A DNA stretch of 64,000 nucleotides from Prosthecochloris sp. GTDB lineage: Bacteria; Bacteroidota; Chlorobiia; Chlorobiales; Chlorobiaceae. The notes beneath the pieces were generated by a model. It made no database searches. It saw only the letters and a list, made by a program, of their open reading frames with translations, and had not been told where the DNA came from. Positions 8,687-17,440 of this stretch are shown here, piece by piece. Position numbers and translations under genes: made by a program. The DNA is taken from contig JADMLA020000028.1 of assembly GCA_015482705.2 (NCBI GenBank), forward strand, positions 1 through 64,000. The letters run 5' to 3'. The stretch's first letter is position 1. The number at the start of each line of letters is the position of its first letter.

Positions 8687-10036
8687 TTAACCTTTTAATT
8701 TTTGAGAAATCCGGGCTCTCAGCAATATAGCCGATAAATTCAGCAATAGCACGATCGATATGAGTGCAAGTACCATGCCATACTGTACATGACGAATCTC
8801 ATTTGCAGCCTCATGTTCACTGGCAAGATTATAGATGTTCCATGAAAGGGCCGGTGTAGGCGAATTGAACACATCGGCAAGACCTATTGTAGCACCGACA
8901 CTGACCGCTGCAGTGAAAATTATCGGCGCGGTTTCTCCAGCTGCACGTCCGAGGCTGATGATTCCTCCGGTTATGATCCCGGGTAAAGCCGCAGGCAGGA
9001 TAACGGTTACAATAGTTCTCCACTTGGTCGAACCAAGCCCGAGAGATGCTTCTTTGTAGGTTTTCGGTACCGCCAGAATCGCCTCTTCAGCAGCCCTGAT
9101 TATTGTCGGTAGAATCATAATCGCAAGTGTCAGTGAACCCGCAAGAACACTTTTCGACTCGGAAACTTTCATGGTATTGATAAAAAACGCTAGGCCGAAA
9201 AGACCGAAAACAATACTCGGAACACCTGCGAGTGTACTGTTGGCACTGCGAAGAATACTGGTAAAAAAGTTATCCTTGGCATATTCCGTAAAATATATCG
9301 CAGCGATCACCCCAAGAGGAAAGGCAAACAGCATTGCACCGACCGCAAGGAAAAAAGTACCTTGAATCTCAGCCCAGATCCCCCCGAAAATATGAGCATC
9401 GAGCGAACGTTCGGTAATGAACCCCCAGTAAAAGGTCTGTTCGGGAAGCAGCATTTTCTCGAGATTGTTTTCCATGTAAGGAAACAGATCGGCTAATGCC
9501 GTCCCGGCAAATTCATCAGCTCTGGGCACAAAATACTGTGTTGCCATCTTTGTGGGATCCGAGTAATCCCATTTCGTGACAAACATGAGTTCGTGCAGAG
9601 CCTCCTCGGCTTTTTCCCAGCGTGTAGCTCCATACTGGTAACGCAGCAGAATAGGCTCCATATCCCCCGGAAGCGGGCCGAGAAGATGAGCGAGGATCTT
9701 TCTGACGCTTGTATACTGAGAGGCATACTCTTTTTTCTTTTCACCTGGCTCCATGCCCTCCATTTCGGCCTCGAATGCCTCGACGATACTGAAGGCATTG
9801 TTTCTATAAGAATCGGTTTCGGTTATTTGTTGCTGAAGAACATCCGGATTTCCTTTTCGGAACTCGTTGTACTGTAACTTTCTATGCTCGATCGTACCCT
9901 TGAAAAATATCGCCCCGATACCATTGGAGAAAATCGGTACAATCACGACCAACAAAGCCATAGCCATTAACAGTATCGAAGTAACACCGACAGCGGTAAA
10001 CGATCGGTCAAGTATTTTTCTGGTTCCGAGATCCAT
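8687..10036 (-). CDS. pstA: Phosphate ABC transporter permease PstA (first system)
   Basis: 449 residues, far longer than the usual 280-300. After the first membrane helix (about 17-37) there is an inserted soluble region of roughly 170 residues, predicted to lie outside the membrane, before the conserved permease core (about 225-445). The coupling motif EASLGLGSTKWRTIVTVILP and the GRAAGETAPII helix are typical of PstA. It forms the channel with PstC. The same long insertion is found in the second PstA, so it is a lineage trait and not a local fusion. Confidence 0.92.
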   Translation of the reverse strand: MDLGTRKILDRSFTAVGVTSILLMAMALLVVIVPIFSNGIGAIFFKGTIEHRKLQYNEFRKGNPDVLQQQITETDSYRNNAFSIVEAFEAEMEGMEPGEKKKEYASQYTSVRKILAHLLGPLPGDMEPILLRYQYGATRWEKAEEALHELMFVTKWDYSDPTKMATQYFVPRADEFAGTALADLFPYMENNLEKMLLPEQTFYWGFITERSLDAHIFGGIWAEIQGTFFLAVGAMLFAFPLGVIAAIYFTEYAKDNFFTSILRSANSTLAGVPSIVFGLFGLAFFINTMKVSESKSVLAGSLTLAIMILPTIIRAAEEAILAVPKTYKEASLGLGSTKWRTIVTVILPAALPGIITGGIISLGRAAGETAPIIFTAAVSVGATIGLADVFNSPTPALSWNIYNLASEHEAANEIRHVQYGMVLALISIVLLLNLSAILLRARISQKLKG

Positions 10037-10065
10037 GAGTTCAATGATAATTGAGTGACAGTGGC

Positions 10066-11229
10066 CTACTCTCCGGCAAGAATCTTCCTCTGCCGAACAA
10101 CGATTCGCTCGCTGACAAGGTTACTGATAAAACTGAAAACAAGAAGCAGAAGTCCCATCGCAAAAAGAACATGATAGCGGGCCGAACCGGTAACCTGATC
10201 CGCCTCTCCCATATCACCGGCAATGGTCGCCGTCAGGGTTCGTATAGAATCAAGATAATTATACCAGGGATCGGGAATATGCGAAGAGTTACCCGATGCC
10301 ATCCATACAACCATGGTTTCACCTATGGCACGCATGATACCGAGTATAACCGCTGCGAGAATACCGCTGCTGGCGGCCGGCAGCACCGTTTTCACTATTG
10401 TTTCGGCTCTCGTTGCCCCGAGTGCATAACTGCCTTCTCTCAACTCCCGGCCGACCGCCTGCAGAGAATCCTCAGAAACACTGACTATAGTCGGCAATGC
10501 CATGAAACTGAGAATCAGAGAAACATTGAGAGCGTTTGTTCCACTGAGAATCTGGATCGCATTGAGTGTCTTTCCCACCCAGTAAAGAAAGAGAACCGCT
10601 AGTACTCCCAGCACCGCTGTCACTATGAACCGCATTGTCTCGCGGTTCGCCCCTCCTTTGTCTCCCGAAGTCAACAGATCGGAAACAACGATGACGGCAA
10701 GAATCACAAAAGGACCTGCAATGAGCCACCATGCCCACATCAATATCGGACCACCGTAATTCTGAAGGAGAGGAGCGAAAATAACAAGCGCGAAAAAGCC
10801 GTAAGCAACTGAAGGAATCGCTGCGAGCATTTCAATGACCGGCTTGGCATACTGCCTTATTGAAAAAGGCAGAACGTCACTCAGACATATAGCTGCAGAT
10901 ATTCCGAGAGGTACGGCAATAAGTGCAGACCCGATGGTCACCATACCACTGCCATAGATAATGGCCAGGGCTCCAAACTCCCCGGGTTCGTCAGCCGGAT
11001 ACCAGTTGGTGCTGGAAAAAAATTCCACAAACCCCCGTTGCTGAAAGAAAGGAATGGCGTCAACCGCGACGAAGTAAAAAATGAAGAGAACGACGATAGC
11101 GACAAATGACGCCACCAGCAACAGAAAGCCTTCACCGAAAAACCTTGCGATTCTTTGTCTGCGAAGTTTTTCGGGAGTGAGCACAAAAGCATCCGATTTT
11201 TTCCCGCCATCCAGTGTCGCTTCAGCCAT
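10066..11229 (-). CDS. pstC: Phosphate ABC transporter permease PstC (first system)
   Basis: 387 residues with about seven membrane helices. The coupling motif EGSYALGATRAETIVKTVLP and the following AIGETMVVWMASGNS segment identify PstC; the latter contains the Gly/Glu-rich helix next to the translocation path. It is the first gene of the second half of the block, 137 bases after the end of the other permease set, and that gap holds a PHO-box-like repeat. It is therefore probably the first gene of a separately started transcript pstC-pstA-pstB-phoU. Confidence 0.93.
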   Translation of the reverse strand: MAEATLDGGKKSDAFVLTPEKLRRQRIARFFGEGFLLLVASFVAIVVLFIFYFVAVDAIPFFQQRGFVEFFSSTNWYPADEPGEFGALAIIYGSGMVTIGSALIAVPLGISAAICLSDVLPFSIRQYAKPVIEMLAAIPSVAYGFFALVIFAPLLQNYGGPILMWAWWLIAGPFVILAVIVVSDLLTSGDKGGANRETMRFIVTAVLGVLAVLFLYWVGKTLNAIQILSGTNALNVSLILSFMALPTIVSVSEDSLQAVGRELREGSYALGATRAETIVKTVLPAASSGILAAVILGIMRAIGETMVVWMASGNSSHIPDPWYNYLDSIRTLTATIAGDMGEADQVTGSARYHVLFAMGLLLLVFSFISNLVSERIVVRQRKILAGE

Positions 11230-11327
11230 ACAACACGCGTTTTAAATCTGAAAAAAGATAATGAGAAAGGCACTCGAAAAATGTACTGTAATGTATACTC
11301 TCCTGCTGGAGCTGACAATGCCCGCCA

Positions 11328-11354
11328 TGTTACAAATCTGTTACATCTGATACA
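11328..11354 (-). promoter_or_regulatory. PHO-box-like direct repeats upstream of pstC
   Basis: Three copies of a 7-base word: TGTTACA at 11328, TGTTACA at 11339 and TGATACA at 11348. The first two are spaced exactly 11 bases, the spacing of PhoB half-sites in the classic PHO box. They lie about 100 bases upstream of pstC. A possible -10 on the minus strand lies near 11292-11299. Binding by a PhoB-type regulator is inferred. Confidence 0.5.
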
Positions 11355-11366
11355 ACACCATCACTT

Positions 11367-12686
11367 TCACCAACGCTTTTCGAAGCGCCTTCTCATGATG
11401 ACCGCCACAGCGTTCATCATGATCAAAAAAGCAAGTAAAACCATGATGGCGGCCGATGTTCGCTCGAGAAAAGCTCTTTCGGGACTGTCAGCCCAAAGGT
11501 AAATCTGAACGGGCATGACAGCGGCCGGATCGGTAAAACCTCCGGGGATGTCAACGATAAAAGCAACCATTCCGATCATCAATAATGGTGCGGTTTCACC
11601 CAGCGCCTGCGCCATTCCGATTATGGTACCGGTCAGCATCCCGGGAAGAGCGAGAGGCAACACATGGTTCGAAACCATCTGCATTTTTGAAGAACCAACG
11701 CCTAAAGCAGCTTCACGAATTGACGGAGGAACAGCCTTCAGCGCTGCCCTGCTGGCGATGATAATTGTCGGCAGTGTCATGAGCATGAGAACCAACCCTC
11801 CCACCAGGGAGGTCGATCTTGGCATGCCGAAAAAGTTAAGAAAAACGGCAAGGCCGAGTAAACCGAAAACAATCGACGGTACAGCAGCAAGATTGTTGAT
11901 ATTGACTTCGATAAAATCCGTTGCAAGGTTTTTCGGAGCGAACTCTTCGAGATAGACGGCTGCAGCGATCCCTATAGGGAATGAAAGCGCCAGGGTAACG
12001 AGCAATGTAAAAAAAGAGCCTTTCACCGCCCCCCAGATTCCAGCCAGTTCAGGCTCTCTCGAATCTCCGGCCGTAAAAAAAGTGACGTTGAACTTTTTTT
12101 CTATTCTGTTCTGATCGACCAGTTTGTCTATCCAGCCAAGCTGCCTGTCGTCAAGACGTCTCTCGTTTTCCGGAACCCCCCTTTTACTATGCCCTTTCAT
12201 AAGCATATCAACATCATCATCAGCAGGTACCCAGTAAGGTATCGTTTTTCCGACAAGCCCCGGATTTTTCATAACCGTTTCACGAAGCTGAAAAGCAGCA
12301 CCCGAACTGAACAGCGCATAAAGCTCACGCTTGCTTTTCCGATCCGCGACCTCAGGATAAAGCTTGGTGATCGATTGTTTGATAATTCCCTGAAAGTCAG
12401 ACTTCCCGAGATTTTCACGATCCAGCATCGTTGATTCGAGGGTCACATCGAGTTTGATGTATGTCTGAAAAAAAGCACTGTAACCATTCGAGACGATACT
12501 CGTTAACAGAACAGCGAGGAATACCGTGCTGAGTATAATGGAAAACAAACCATAGAGCTTGAATCGTTTTTCTTTTCTATATCGTTGCGCCAACCTTCTG
12601 CTGACGATATCGATTGTTCGCTCCTTTTTTTGTCGAATGTAGCCCCGATTGCCTGCAACCGGACGCTGTTCCTTCTGGCTACTCAT
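11367..12686 (-). CDS. pstA: Phosphate ABC transporter permease PstA (second system)
   Basis: 439 residues. It has a positively charged N-terminal tail of about 45 residues, one membrane helix (about 46-68), a long soluble insertion (about 70-215) and then the permease core. The coupling motif EAALGVGSSKMQMVSNHVLP and the AQALGETAPLLM helix are PstA-type. Its start overlaps the end of the upstream pstC by 8 bases, typical of coupled translation. With that gene and pstB at 14.1 kb it makes a complete second importer. The insertion parallels that of the other PstA but the sequence differs. Confidence 0.92.
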   Translation of the reverse strand: MSSQKEQRPVAGNRGYIRQKKERTIDIVSRRLAQRYRKEKRFKLYGLFSIILSTVFLAVLLTSIVSNGYSAFFQTYIKLDVTLESTMLDRENLGKSDFQGIIKQSITKLYPEVADRKSKRELYALFSSGAAFQLRETVMKNPGLVGKTIPYWVPADDDVDMLMKGHSKRGVPENERRLDDRQLGWIDKLVDQNRIEKKFNVTFFTAGDSREPELAGIWGAVKGSFFTLLVTLALSFPIGIAAAVYLEEFAPKNLATDFIEVNINNLAAVPSIVFGLLGLAVFLNFFGMPRSTSLVGGLVLMLMTLPTIIIASRAALKAVPPSIREAALGVGSSKMQMVSNHVLPLALPGMLTGTIIGMAQALGETAPLLMIGMVAFIVDIPGGFTDPAAVMPVQIYLWADSPERAFLERTSAAIMVLLAFLIMMNAVAVIMRRRFEKRW

Positions 12687-14067
12687 ATCTCTCCCGATAT
12701 TTTCTCACTACCGTCAAGGCAATGATATTCAACAAAAGCGTACCAATGAATAGCACCAGTCCGAGTGCAAACGCTGCAAGAGTTTTTGGACTGTCGAATT
12801 CCTGATCACCCACCAGTAACGTAACGATCTGAACCGTCACGGTCGTTACGGCCTGGAGAGGATTCGCCGTTAGATTGGCAGAAAGACCCGCCGCCATGAC
12901 AACGATCATGGTTTCACCTATCGCCCGTGATACCGCCAGCAAAATTCCGCCGACGATACCCGGCAATGCTGCAGGAATCAATACATGCTTGACGGTTTCC
13001 GATCTGGTTGCGCCTACACTGTAGGCTCCATCCCTCAATGACTGGGGAACCGCGTTTATGACATCATCCGAAAGTGAAGAAACAAACGGAATGATCATGA
13101 TTCCCATTACCAGTCCGGCCGCCAGAGCACTTTCCGAAGAAACATCGAGACCGATTTGCGAACCGACCGCCCGTATGGAAGGAGCAACGACCAGAGCGGC
13201 AAAAAAGCCATAGACAACAGTAGGAACACCCGCAAGAATTTCCAGGAGGGGTTTTACAACAGCTCTGATTTTTTTATCTGCATATTCAGACAGGAAAATA
13301 GCGGACAGTAAACCGACTGGAACGGCGACCATCATGGCAATGGCAGAAATAAGCAGTGTCCCCGCAAAAACGGGCACCGCTCCGAATGCACCCGAAGAAC
13401 CAACCTGCTCCTCCCTGATCGCCATTTGCGGGCTCCATTCAAGACCGAACAAAAAATCCGTAACCGGCACATGACGAAAAAAACGAATGGCTTCATACAG
13501 CACAGAAAGCACAATACCTACCGTAGTGAAAATCGCAATGGTGGAACAGACAATCAAAAGCGATTTGATGACGATCTCCACCTGATTCCTGGCCCGGAGT
13601 TCCGGTGTTATACGTCGATAGAAAAACAGTATACCCGCCAAAGCAACAACAAGAACGAGCACACTGGTAATCATGGTGCCAATATCCTGCAACTCCAGGA
13701 AATGTGCCGCAGCGTCTCTCATCTCGGGAGTGATCTCACCTGACACGATGTTTCCAGTCGCCAGATTCCGAATATCCTGCACAATCAGCACGAGACGCTC
13801 TCTGGGAAGCTGCTGCAGTGTGGGTGGAAGATCCGCGATTACGAGAGAGGTGACGATACGTTGCTCAAAAATCAGCCAGAGTAAAAAAAGGAAAAAGGCC
13901 GGCAGACAGCACCACAATCCTGTTACAATCCCATAGTAGTTCGGACGCGAATGCAGTTTATGCCGCCCCCCCGCTGATTTTGCCACAGCGGAAGCTTTTT
14001 TTCGACCAAGAAAAAACCCTGCAACCGACAATGCCAGCAGTATCAGAAGAAGAACTGGTACAATCAT
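12679..14067 (-). CDS. pstC: Phosphate ABC transporter permease PstC (second system)
   Basis: 462 residues, with an N-terminal membrane helix followed by a Lys/Ala-rich stretch and further helices before the permease core (about 235-455). The coupling motif DGAYSVGATRSETVKHVLIP and the SRAIGETMIVVMAAG helix identify PstC. Compared with the other PstC (387 residues) it has an extra N-terminal portion with about two more helices and a soluble segment of around 75 residues. It overlaps pstA by 8 bases and follows pstB by 21 bases. Confidence 0.92.
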   Translation of the reverse strand: MIVPVLLLILLALSVAGFFLGRKKASAVAKSAGGRHKLHSRPNYYGIVTGLWCCLPAFFLFLLWLIFEQRIVTSLVIADLPPTLQQLPRERLVLIVQDIRNLATGNIVSGEITPEMRDAAAHFLELQDIGTMITSVLVLVVALAGILFFYRRITPELRARNQVEIVIKSLLIVCSTIAIFTTVGIVLSVLYEAIRFFRHVPVTDFLFGLEWSPQMAIREEQVGSSGAFGAVPVFAGTLLISAIAMMVAVPVGLLSAIFLSEYADKKIRAVVKPLLEILAGVPTVVYGFFAALVVAPSIRAVGSQIGLDVSSESALAAGLVMGIMIIPFVSSLSDDVINAVPQSLRDGAYSVGATRSETVKHVLIPAALPGIVGGILLAVSRAIGETMIVVMAAGLSANLTANPLQAVTTVTVQIVTLLVGDQEFDSPKTLAAFALGLVLFIGTLLLNIIALTVVRKYRERYE

Positions 14068-14088
14068 AAGGTTAGCTCGATTGATTCT

Positions 14089-14943
14089 TCAGCCGTATCG
14101 ACCGGTAATATAATCCTCGGTCAACTGATGGGACGGTTTGGTAAAAACAGTCCCTGTCGAACCCACTTCTATCAGGTCTCCGAGATGGAAAAACGCAGTT
14201 CGTTGCGAGACCCTTGACGCCTGCTGCATGGAATGCGTTACGATCACAATGGTATACTGTTCACGTAACTCGTCAATAAGGTCCTCGATTTTTGCAGTTG
14301 CTATTGGGTCGAGTGCCGAGCAGGGTTCATCCATGAGAATAACTTCCGGACTGACGGCAATTGCACGAGCGATACAAAGACGTTGCTGTTGCCCTCCAGA
14401 CAGGCCTGTACCCGGTTGGCCGAGTCGATCCTTGACCTCATCCCATAGACCGGCCTTATGCAAGGAGGTTTCGACAATCTCATCCGCATCGGCTTTCGTC
14501 TCGACGAGCCCATGAATTATAGGAGCCCAACTGACGTTCTCGTAGATTGATTTTGGAAAAGGGTTTGGTTTCTGGAAAACCATACCTATCTGTGCCCTGA
14601 GAGGAACGACATCAACGGAGGGATCATAGATGTTCGAACCGTCGAAAAAAATCTGACCGTTCACACGACAACTCTCGATAGTATCGTTCATCCGGTTCAG
14701 ACAGCGCAAAAAGGTTGATTTCCCGCATCCTGACGGACCGATCATCGCAAGTACTTCGTTCGACCCGATATCGATCGATACATTTCGAATCGCCTGCTTG
14801 TCATCGTAATAGACATTGACGTTTCGACAAACCATTCGTGGATTGGGAACATTGATGTTTCCAATTGTTTCACGGCTGTCTCTTGGAGCAAGAATACGTT
14901 TTTCCATGCTCTTTTTTTTCAGTACATCTTGCATAACCGACAA
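14089..14943 (-). CDS. pstB: Phosphate ABC transporter ATP-binding protein PstB (second system)
   Basis: 284 residues with Walker [23 protein letters not shown], signature LSGGQQQRL and Walker [12 protein letters not shown] (Cys in place of the usual Thr after DEP). It is clearly paralogous to the PstB at 7.8 kb, with which it shares the charged N-terminal extension and the DYITGR(Y/F) end. It follows pstS after about 150 bases that contain a strong hairpin, so it is probably expressed from the pstS promoter at a lower level. Confidence 0.95.
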   Translation of the reverse strand: MSVMQDVLKKKSMEKRILAPRDSRETIGNINVPNPRMVCRNVNVYYDDKQAIRNVSIDIGSNEVLAMIGPSGCGKSTFLRCLNRMNDTIESCRVNGQIFFDGSNIYDPSVDVVPLRAQIGMVFQKPNPFPKSIYENVSWAPIIHGLVETKADADEIVETSLHKAGLWDEVKDRLGQPGTGLSGGQQQRLCIARAIAVSPEVILMDEPCSALDPIATAKIEDLIDELREQYTIVIVTHSMQQASRVSQRTAFFHLGDLIEVGSTGTVFTKPSHQLTEDYITGRYG

Positions 14944-15027
14944 AGTATATACCTACCGTCAACCCTAAGAGTTTTTTCCCATTGGGTAAAAACAATCTCA
15001 AACTATCGCGAAGGGTAGAATAGTATC

Positions 15028-15050
15028 GGCCGGCAGTGTATCTGCCGGCC
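15028..15050 (-). other. Strong hairpin between pstS and pstB
   Basis: Perfect 9-base GC-rich stem GGCCGGCAG/CTGCCGGCC with a 5-base loop, 42 bases after the pstS stop. There is no T-run behind it. Such intercistronic hairpins are known to protect the upstream mRNA or reduce readthrough, which would keep the binding protein in excess over the permease. That role is inferred. Confidence 0.6.
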
Positions 15051-15091
15051 ATGAGAAAAGCGATGTAACATTACTTCTAAACACCTGCGAA

Positions 15092-16231
15092 CTACAATTC
15101 GTCACATGAAATCGGAGTGAGTTCCGCTGCAGCTTTCGCAAATACATCTCTTTCTTCCTGAGGCATCGGAATCAAGCCTTTTTCGGTAAGGTACCCTTCA
15201 TCGCCCCATGCATTTTCGGATGTAAACTCGGCGAGATACTCACCCACACCCGGAATAGTCCCTACATGAGCTTTTTTGACATAGAAAAACAGAGGGCGTG
15301 AAAGAGGGTATGAACCATCGGCAATAGCATCGAAAGCAGGCTGAACACCATCGATAAAAGTACCCTGGATCTTGTCGCTGTTCTGATCGAGGAAGCCGAA
15401 ACCGAAAATACCCAGAGCATCTGCATTGGCATCGAGCTTCTGAACAATGAGGTTATCGTTTTCACCAGCCTCGATATACGCGCCATCTTCCCTGAGGGTA
15501 TGGCTTATTTTCTTGAACTTGTCCTTGTCTTCTTTTTTAAGCGCTTTTATCCAACCGAACTCCTTTGCCCCCGCTTCCATAGCTAACTCCACGAAAGCAT
15601 CACGAGTTCCCGAGGTAGGAGGCGGACCGAGCACTTCGATTTTTATTTCCGGAAGATTTTGGTTTACCTCTTTCCATGCTGTGTACGGGTTGACAACGAG
15701 TTCACCCTCCGCACCACCGGGAGCAGGAACTTCTTTTGCAAGAGCGAGAAAGATATCCTTGCGGCTCAACATGAATGGCATGGCTTTTTTCGAGTTTGCC
15801 ATAACGATACCGTCATAGCCGATCTTTATCTCGACAACTTCCGCCACACCGTTTTCAGCACATTTCTCGCATTCGGATTTTTTGATCCTGCGGGAAGCGT
15901 TGGTGATATCCGGATGTTCCACTCCTACCCCGGCAGAAAAGAGCTTGAAACCACCGCCGGAACCGGTAGACTCGATTTTTGGAGTTTTGAAATCGGTTGT
16001 TTTCCCAAACCGCTCGGCAACAACCGTTGCAAACGGATACACGGTCGAGGAACCGACAATACTGATGTAGCCACGTGCGGACTGCGCACCTTCGCTTGCC
16101 TGGCCAGTCTGACGGACAGCCTCGTCTTTCTTGCCGGGCTGATCCGCTTTGGACCCGCAACCGATCACCGACAAGGAACCTGCCAGCAAAAGCAAAAACG
16201 CTGCCAAAGAAACAGTTTTCTTCATTTCCAT
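15092..16231 (-). CDS. pstS: Phosphate-binding lipoprotein PstS (long form)
   Basis: 379 residues. The signal sequence ends in a lipobox (SVIGC, Cys25), so the protein should be anchored to a membrane by lipid. After a short linker, the phosphate-binding core begins with VGSSTVYPFA and ESTGSGGGF, the loop residues that hold phosphate in PstS. SGTRDAFVE near residue 210 is the other conserved loop. Two cysteines in ECEKCAEN could form a disulfide. It is longer than typical PstS (about 320-345). It is the first gene of the main pst operon and has a PHO-box-like promoter upstream. Confidence 0.93.
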   Translation of the reverse strand: MEMKKTVSLAAFLLLLAGSLSVIGCGSKADQPGKKDEAVRQTGQASEGAQSARGYISIVGSSTVYPFATVVAERFGKTTDFKTPKIESTGSGGGFKLFSAGVGVEHPDITNASRRIKKSECEKCAENGVAEVVEIKIGYDGIVMANSKKAMPFMLSRKDIFLALAKEVPAPGGAEGELVVNPYTAWKEVNQNLPEIKIEVLGPPPTSGTRDAFVELAMEAGAKEFGWIKALKKEDKDKFKKISHTLREDGAYIEAGENDNLIVQKLDANADALGIFGFGFLDQNSDKIQGTFIDGVQPAFDAIADGSYPLSRPLFFYVKKAHVGTIPGVGEYLAEFTSENAWGDEGYLTEKGLIPMPQEERDVFAKAAAELTPISCDEL

Positions 16232-16322
16232 CCCCTTTTATATTTTTTGAAATAGAGAATAACAGCAAGAACGTACCATGACTGGTATGTTGTAGTAGTT
16301 ACAACTTGAACCACTTTTCTCT

Positions 16323-16356
16323 ATTTATATGAGTAATTGTTGACAGTTTTGTAACA
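16323..16356 (-). promoter_or_regulatory. PHO-box-like promoter of pstS
   Basis: On the minus strand TGTTACA and TGTCAAC lie 11 bases apart (16339-16356). TATAAAT follows at 16323-16329, about nine bases after the second half-site. This is the spacing of PhoB-dependent promoters, in which the box replaces the -35. The start codon of pstS is about 90 bases further on. Confidence 0.6.
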
Positions 16357-16375
16357 CAACTGTATCAAACACAAT

Positions 16376-16406
16376 AAAAAAAGCCACCCCCAACCAAGGG
16401 GTGGCT
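16376..16406 (-). terminator. Rho-independent terminator after the second pstS
   Basis: A perfect 9-base stem AGCCACCCC (16382-16390) with GGGGTGGCT (16398-16406), loop of 7. On the minus strand it is followed by seven T. It lies 43 bases after the stop of the second pstS and separates the porin-pstS unit from the main pst operon. Confidence 0.88.
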
Positions 16407-16448
16407 CTTACTGTCAGAAAAAACCGCAATCAATCCATTTACAGCCGA

Positions 16449-17276
16449 TCAATAGCGATTAACGTAACCAAGCTCGCTGATCATACGTTTACCGTCTTCG
16501 GTTTTCGGCAGATCGATGAACTCCTTGACAACGCCAGAAGGCTGGCCGTTCGTGTACATGAACAAAGGACGTGCAACCGGATAGGAACCGTTTTTAACGG
16601 TTTCTTCACTTGGCTCGACACCGTTAACAATAAGAGGCTTGACCGAGTCATCGACAAAACCAAGGCCGATGAAGCCAATAGCGGCAGGAGTCGATGCAAC
16701 ACGGCTTTTAACAGCACCATTGCTGGCCTGAGTTTCAGCACGCTTGGTAACAGGATTGCCTTTACCGACAACAAGTTTCCTGAAGGAGTCCTGGGTACCG
16801 CTGTTCGACTCACGCTGGATAACGACGATTTTTGCATTTGGCCCCCCAACGTTACTCCAGTTGGTAACTTTGCCGGTGTAAATGTCACGGATCTGCTCGA
16901 TTTTCAGTGCGGCGACGTAGTTGCTCGGATGCACAACAACCGACAGTCCGTCGAGAGCGACAACATGCTCTACAGGATCGATTCCCTTTGCTTTTGCAGC
17001 ATTAGCTTCTTTTTCTTTCATCGGACGGGACATGTTGGCGATATCACAAGCCCCATTGATGAGACTTTTAGCGCCGTTACCGCTGCCTGATTCACTGACG
17101 GTAACCTGAACTCCCGTGTTTTTTGTAAAATACGCCGCAAAAGATTTTGCGATCGGGCCGACTGTTGTTGAACCGTCCATGACAATGGCATCCTTGGCCT
17201 GAACAGGTCCGGCTGCGGCGAAACAGAAAACCGCAACAAGCATCAGCATTTTTTTCATCTTGTTCATCATCTTCAT
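16449..17276 (-). CDS. pstS: Second phosphate-binding protein, PstS family (short form)
   Basis: 275 residues with a cleavable signal peptide ending in VQAKDA and no lipobox, so it is free in the periplasm. The phosphate loops are MDGSTTVGPIA and SESGSGNGAKSL at the start and ESNSGTQDSF near residue 155. It is paralogous to the long PstS but about 100 residues shorter, a form common in PstS-like proteins that also work as high-affinity binders. It follows the porin gene after about 165 bases, with no promoter seen between, so the two are probably co-transcribed from the PHO-box promoter before the porin. Confidence 0.88.
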   Translation of the reverse strand: MKMMNKMKKMLMLVAVFCFAAAGPVQAKDAIVMDGSTTVGPIAKSFAAYFTKNTGVQVTVSESGSGNGAKSLINGACDIANMSRPMKEKEANAAKAKGIDPVEHVVALDGLSVVVHPSNYVAALKIEQIRDIYTGKVTNWSNVGGPNAKIVVIQRESNSGTQDSFRKLVVGKGNPVTKRAETQASNGAVKSRVASTPAAIGFIGLGFVDDSVKPLIVNGVEPSEETVKNGSYPVARPLFMYTNGQPSGVVKEFIDLPKTEDGKRMISELGYVNRY

Positions 17277-17330
17277 TCTTAATTATGAAATTATAAAAAT
17301 AGAAAAGCTTTGCAGTCTCTCCCGAAAATC

Positions 17331-17360
17331 ACCGCCTCTCCCGTTCGAAGGAGAAGCGGT
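17331..17360 (-). other. Hairpin between the porin gene and the second pstS
   Basis: An 11-base stem with one mismatch (ACCGCCTCTCC with GGAGAAGCGGT) and an 8-base loop. No T-run follows on the minus strand, so partial attenuation or mRNA processing is more likely than full termination. Confidence 0.45.
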
Positions 17361-17440
17361 AACGGTAACAATCGTGAGCATTGCAGCTCACCTAACGAAG
17401 AAAGAACAGCAACACAAATCAAGGCACAATTGTTCGTCCA

